Made by a program: the position numbers and the translations under genes. 64,000 nucleotides of DNA from Copromyces sp. CBS 386.78 (lineage: Eukaryota > Ascomycota > Sordariomycetes > Sordariales > Sordariaceae): the NCBI GenBank assembly GCA_030685235.1, contig MU839093.1, forward strand, positions 1 through 64,000, written 5' to 3'. The notes under the pieces were generated by a model. The model was given only the letters and a program-made list of their open reading frames with translations, did not search any database and was not told where the DNA came from. Positions 61,100-64,000 of the stretch are shown here, piece by piece (position 1 is the stretch's first letter; every line of letters begins with the position of its first letter).

Positions 61100-63780
61100 A
61101 TTATTAAAAAAGATAGAAGTATACATCTAATTAATAACGCTTAGAAAATTAACCGGATTACTTTAAAAGATATAAATTTACCCCCGGATTATAAAGAATT
61201 TAGCGAGGGCTTTAGAAATTATAAAATAATCTCTCTACTCAATCTTTTTTCTAATTATAATTAAATCCCTTTCGAAGAGACTAGTAAGGATATTACTACT
61301 TTTTCTATACCCCTTAACTACTTTAAAATAACGACCTTACTTTAAGGAAGTATTAATTCTATTATTTAATTTATAAAAGCAATAATTAAAATATTTTACA
61401 ATTTAATTCTTAATATTTATTAACCCTACTTTAATAATATCTATATTAAAGGCTCCTAAATAGATTACGATAGAGAGGAGATTAATATAAAAGGAATTAA
61501 GAAATACATTTTAAAATACTTAATTAATATTAATAAAGTCTTATTTAATATAGAATTAGCTGGAAGTATTATTATAATTACTAAGTCTAATTAATACTAG
61601 AACGAAACTATATTCGTAAAATACTTTTATAATCCCAACGGGAGATCCCTAAACAAAAATAAAATTATAAAAATTAATAAATAAATTTACTACGAATACC
61701 GATTAAATAGGAAGGGTAAAGAAATTAAATAGGTTAAAACCTTTATTAAAATTATCGGATATTATAGGATTTAGATTAAGAATTTCGGTATTATCGTAAT
61801 CCCCCTTTATATATTAATAAAAAAGGGAGTCGAATAAATTTAGACCGAGAATAAGTAATTCGTAATAAAATACCTTTAATATTTTATAACTACCGCCCTA
61901 ATTCTAATAATTCTCGTCTATAACGACCTAAAATATAATATAATTTACTTTATAGTTAACACTTCGATCGAAAGATAAAAAATAGTATTAAAATAGATCA
62001 GCCCCGATAATAAGAAATATCCTTGTAAGTTCGAAAGTAGGATTTAATCGGAAGTTAAAAAACGATACAATATTACTAAGAAGGAATTTCGAAATCTCTT
62101 CTATACTTTTAAACGTTTACAAAAATACTTATTCAACGTTCGCTTTATTATTAAGATAAATACTATAATCCTTATATATTAATTTAATAATATTACTAAT
62201 AACGTCCCTAATACTTTACTAATAAAATAAATTACTTAAATTAAAATTTTCAATTTCAAAATCAAGTATATTCCTAAAAATAAGAATATAATTACTAATA
62301 GTCTATTTCGCAAACCTCCAAGGCCTTTTAATCTCTACGAAAAAGAGTACGAAGTAAATATTAATAATTTTATAAATACGTAAATCTATTCTATTTTCGT
62401 TATTTATACTAATACCCTAAAGCCTATTCTTAAAGGAAATTAATTAAACCTTTCCTACGAAATTTCTACCTATTTAATAACGTATAAAGTTTTTAATTAC
62501 TTAAAGGGATCTACTTTTAAACGTTAATTCTATAATAATATTATAAAATATTTTATTTCCGAAAGAACTTTTTAATTACAACTAACGAATCCTTTATAAT
62601 TTTTATAGAAATTAATTAATAACCCTACAGAGCGCAAACAAATTATATTTCGCTATTATAACGAAGTAAATTACTAAGGAAGGGAAGGGATATATTATCG
62701 TATTACCGAATATTATTATTGGAAGGGCATATATATTAACATTAAAAAATTAATCTATTCCTATTTAACTTACTAGAAACATAATCCTAAGAGGTTCGAA
62801 AATAGATACTAATAGATATTTCCTAATATTTAACCTATAGGAAAATAGATTTTTAATATTTAATTTATACTCGGTATAAGTAAAAAGAAAGTACCCTTAT
62901 TAGAAATTAGAAATAACTTTACTAACTACATAAAAATTACTATTCTACTTAAAATTAAAATAAAGAACGTTTAAAGGTTCTTCAAATTAATTTTTTTCTA
63001 TTAGGGATTTCCTATTTCTATTCTAATAGACGGTAACTTAGAATTTATAAGAATATTCAAAGAAGTAATTAACTTACTAGGAATCCTAAAGCACGTTATT
63101 ACCCTCTATAATTCGAAGACGAATAAATTAAACGAATAAGGATATTCGATTATTATTACCTCCTTAATTAAAATAACCGACGGGAATAACGCCAATTAGA
63201 AGATATACCTACCCTACATTCTTTTTACTAATTATATAATAATAAGAGGTAATTACAGATATATTCCCTTTTAATTTACTTATAGTTATAACCCGATTAC
63301 CCTAATTAAATTTAATCTACCCTCTTAAAGAATAGTAAATTAAGAAAACAATAATAAGTATATAATAAGAGAAGAACTAATCTTTACTATAACCACTATA
63401 TATATAAATATTAAATACCGCTTCGCTTAAGCAGCCGAAGAAATTGCGGTAGTAAGAGAGAAGGCTGCCAACTACTATAATAGGTATAACTAACGAAGGA
63501 TAAGACTTCTAAATAATTAAATTAAAGAAGGAGATTTAATATTAATTTACAATAATATCCGGCGTATTAATATAAATTTTAATAGGAAATTAATTTATTA
63601 ATAGAGAGGTCCGTATTATATCCGCCGAATCTCGGATAATATTTACTACATTGGGACCCTTAATAGCGTAGAGATTAATAAGCCGGTTAGTTTTCAAAAG
63701 ATTAAAAAATTTATTATAAAGGACGGTATAATATTAATAGTAAATAAGCCCGAAATTTTATTAAACTAAATTAATTTCGA
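61100..63780 (+). pseudogene. Element G reverse transcriptase, RNase H and integrase remnant
   Basis: RT: NNAQKINRITLKDINLPPDYKEF (Gln restored) at about 61137-61200, then KIISLLNLFSNYN, YFNNIYIKG where the active-site Asps are Asn (about 61430), and KYILKYLININKVLFN. RNase H: RYNITKKEFRNLLYTFKRLQKYLFNVRF at about 62060-62160. Integrase: GIYHRITEYYYWKGIYINIKKL (about 62690-62760), ILIDGNLEFIRIFKEVINLLGIL (about 63020-63090) and YLPYILFTNYIIIRGNYRYIPF, the usual order of zinc-binding, catalytic and C-terminal parts. No chromodomain was seen before the window ends. Confidence 0.85.
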
Positions 63781-64000
63781 AGGAGGATAAAAAGATTTTA
63801 AATAATTTAATAATAGAATAATATTAGAGGAAATAGGATAGCGAGATTTAAATACCGGCCTAGACGAAGAAAGGATAATATTCGAATTATAGTAGGTAAT
63901 AAAATCTTATATTAAAATATAAAAGGTAAAAGCGGTAAAATAGAATTAATACTTAGAAATCTCCTTACCGAATACTAAACTATTAGGCAATTAGGAAAAA
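63780..64000. other. Element G sequence after integrase, cut by window
   Basis: AT-rich plus-strand continuation without recognisable motif. By analogy with element B it may lead into an opposite-strand block, which cannot be seen here. Confidence 0.35.

Larger units (their letters stand above)
55675..64000 (+). mobile_element. Element G: Gypsy retrotransposon, 5' LTR through integrase, cut by window end
   Basis: After LTR G the leader (AAAATAAATTTCAAATTCCTAA at about 56253) matches element B. gag, protease, RT, RNase H and integrase follow in the Gypsy order on the plus strand up to about 63780. The 3' part, including any accessory ORF and the 3' LTR, is outside the window. All ORFs are broken. 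Confidence 0.85.

Noticed and set aside
1..64000. tRNA, rRNA, CRISPR arrays, bacterial operons
   Set aside because: None seen; all coding evidence is eukaryotic (introns, fungal transposons).

Overview
The window looks like a filamentous ascomycete (Pezizomycotina) chromosome segment at the junction between a small gene island and a long, AT-rich, transposon-filled block. The reasons are two short GT-AG introns with fungal branch points, a 14-TM-type MFS exporter, a fungal GH15/CBM20 glucoamylase, and about 57 kb of DNA with the signature of repeat-induced point mutation (RIP): CpA and TpG almost absent, TpA in excess, CpG kept. The species cannot be named from the sequence.

Layout. 1-530 is mutated AT-rich DNA that starts with a relic of a MITE end. 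531-6858 is the island of normal composition: about 1.9 kb without a supported gene, a pyrimidine-rich promoter/leader, an MFS transporter gene of three exons (3121-5322, +), and convergent to it a broken glucoamylase (5803-6858, -) that has lost its N-terminal part and carries a Trp-to-stop codon. 6859-64000 is essentially nested dead retroelements. I call them A-G. A: Gypsy, 7053-27618 (-), 252-bp LTRs, CTCGG target duplication. B: Gypsy, 13885-27067 (-), 467-bp LTRs, inserted in A. C: Gypsy, 28265-30670 and continuing at 37670 (+). D: Gypsy, 30671-37664 (-), 305-bp LTRs, TTATA duplication, inserted in the protease region of C. A Tad/I-like LINE lies at about 38000-44560 (-). E: the 5' part of another LTR element, 45185-46423 (+). 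F: an LTR at 46424-46992 (-) plus an internal block. G: LTR plus gag-pol of a B-like Gypsy, 55675-64000 (+), running off the window. A 599-bp MITE free of RIP sits at 52202-52800.

The MFS gene is the only protein gene that looks intact. The transposon ORFs are all dead: most stops are TAA/TAG where CAA/CAG would be expected, zinc-knuckle Cys/His are Tyr, and protease and RT aspartates are Asn.

The most striking observations are these. (1) In all three LTR pairs the outer half of each LTR is spared and the inner half is RIP-mutated, in a criss-cross pattern. (2) The B-type Gypsy is about 13.2 kb long and carries, downstream of pol and on the opposite strand, a block with an ORF homologous to one in block F; that block is flanked by a duplicated polypurine-tract region. 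(3) Element D holds an unmutated island encoding an acidic/basic tail on the strand opposite to pol.
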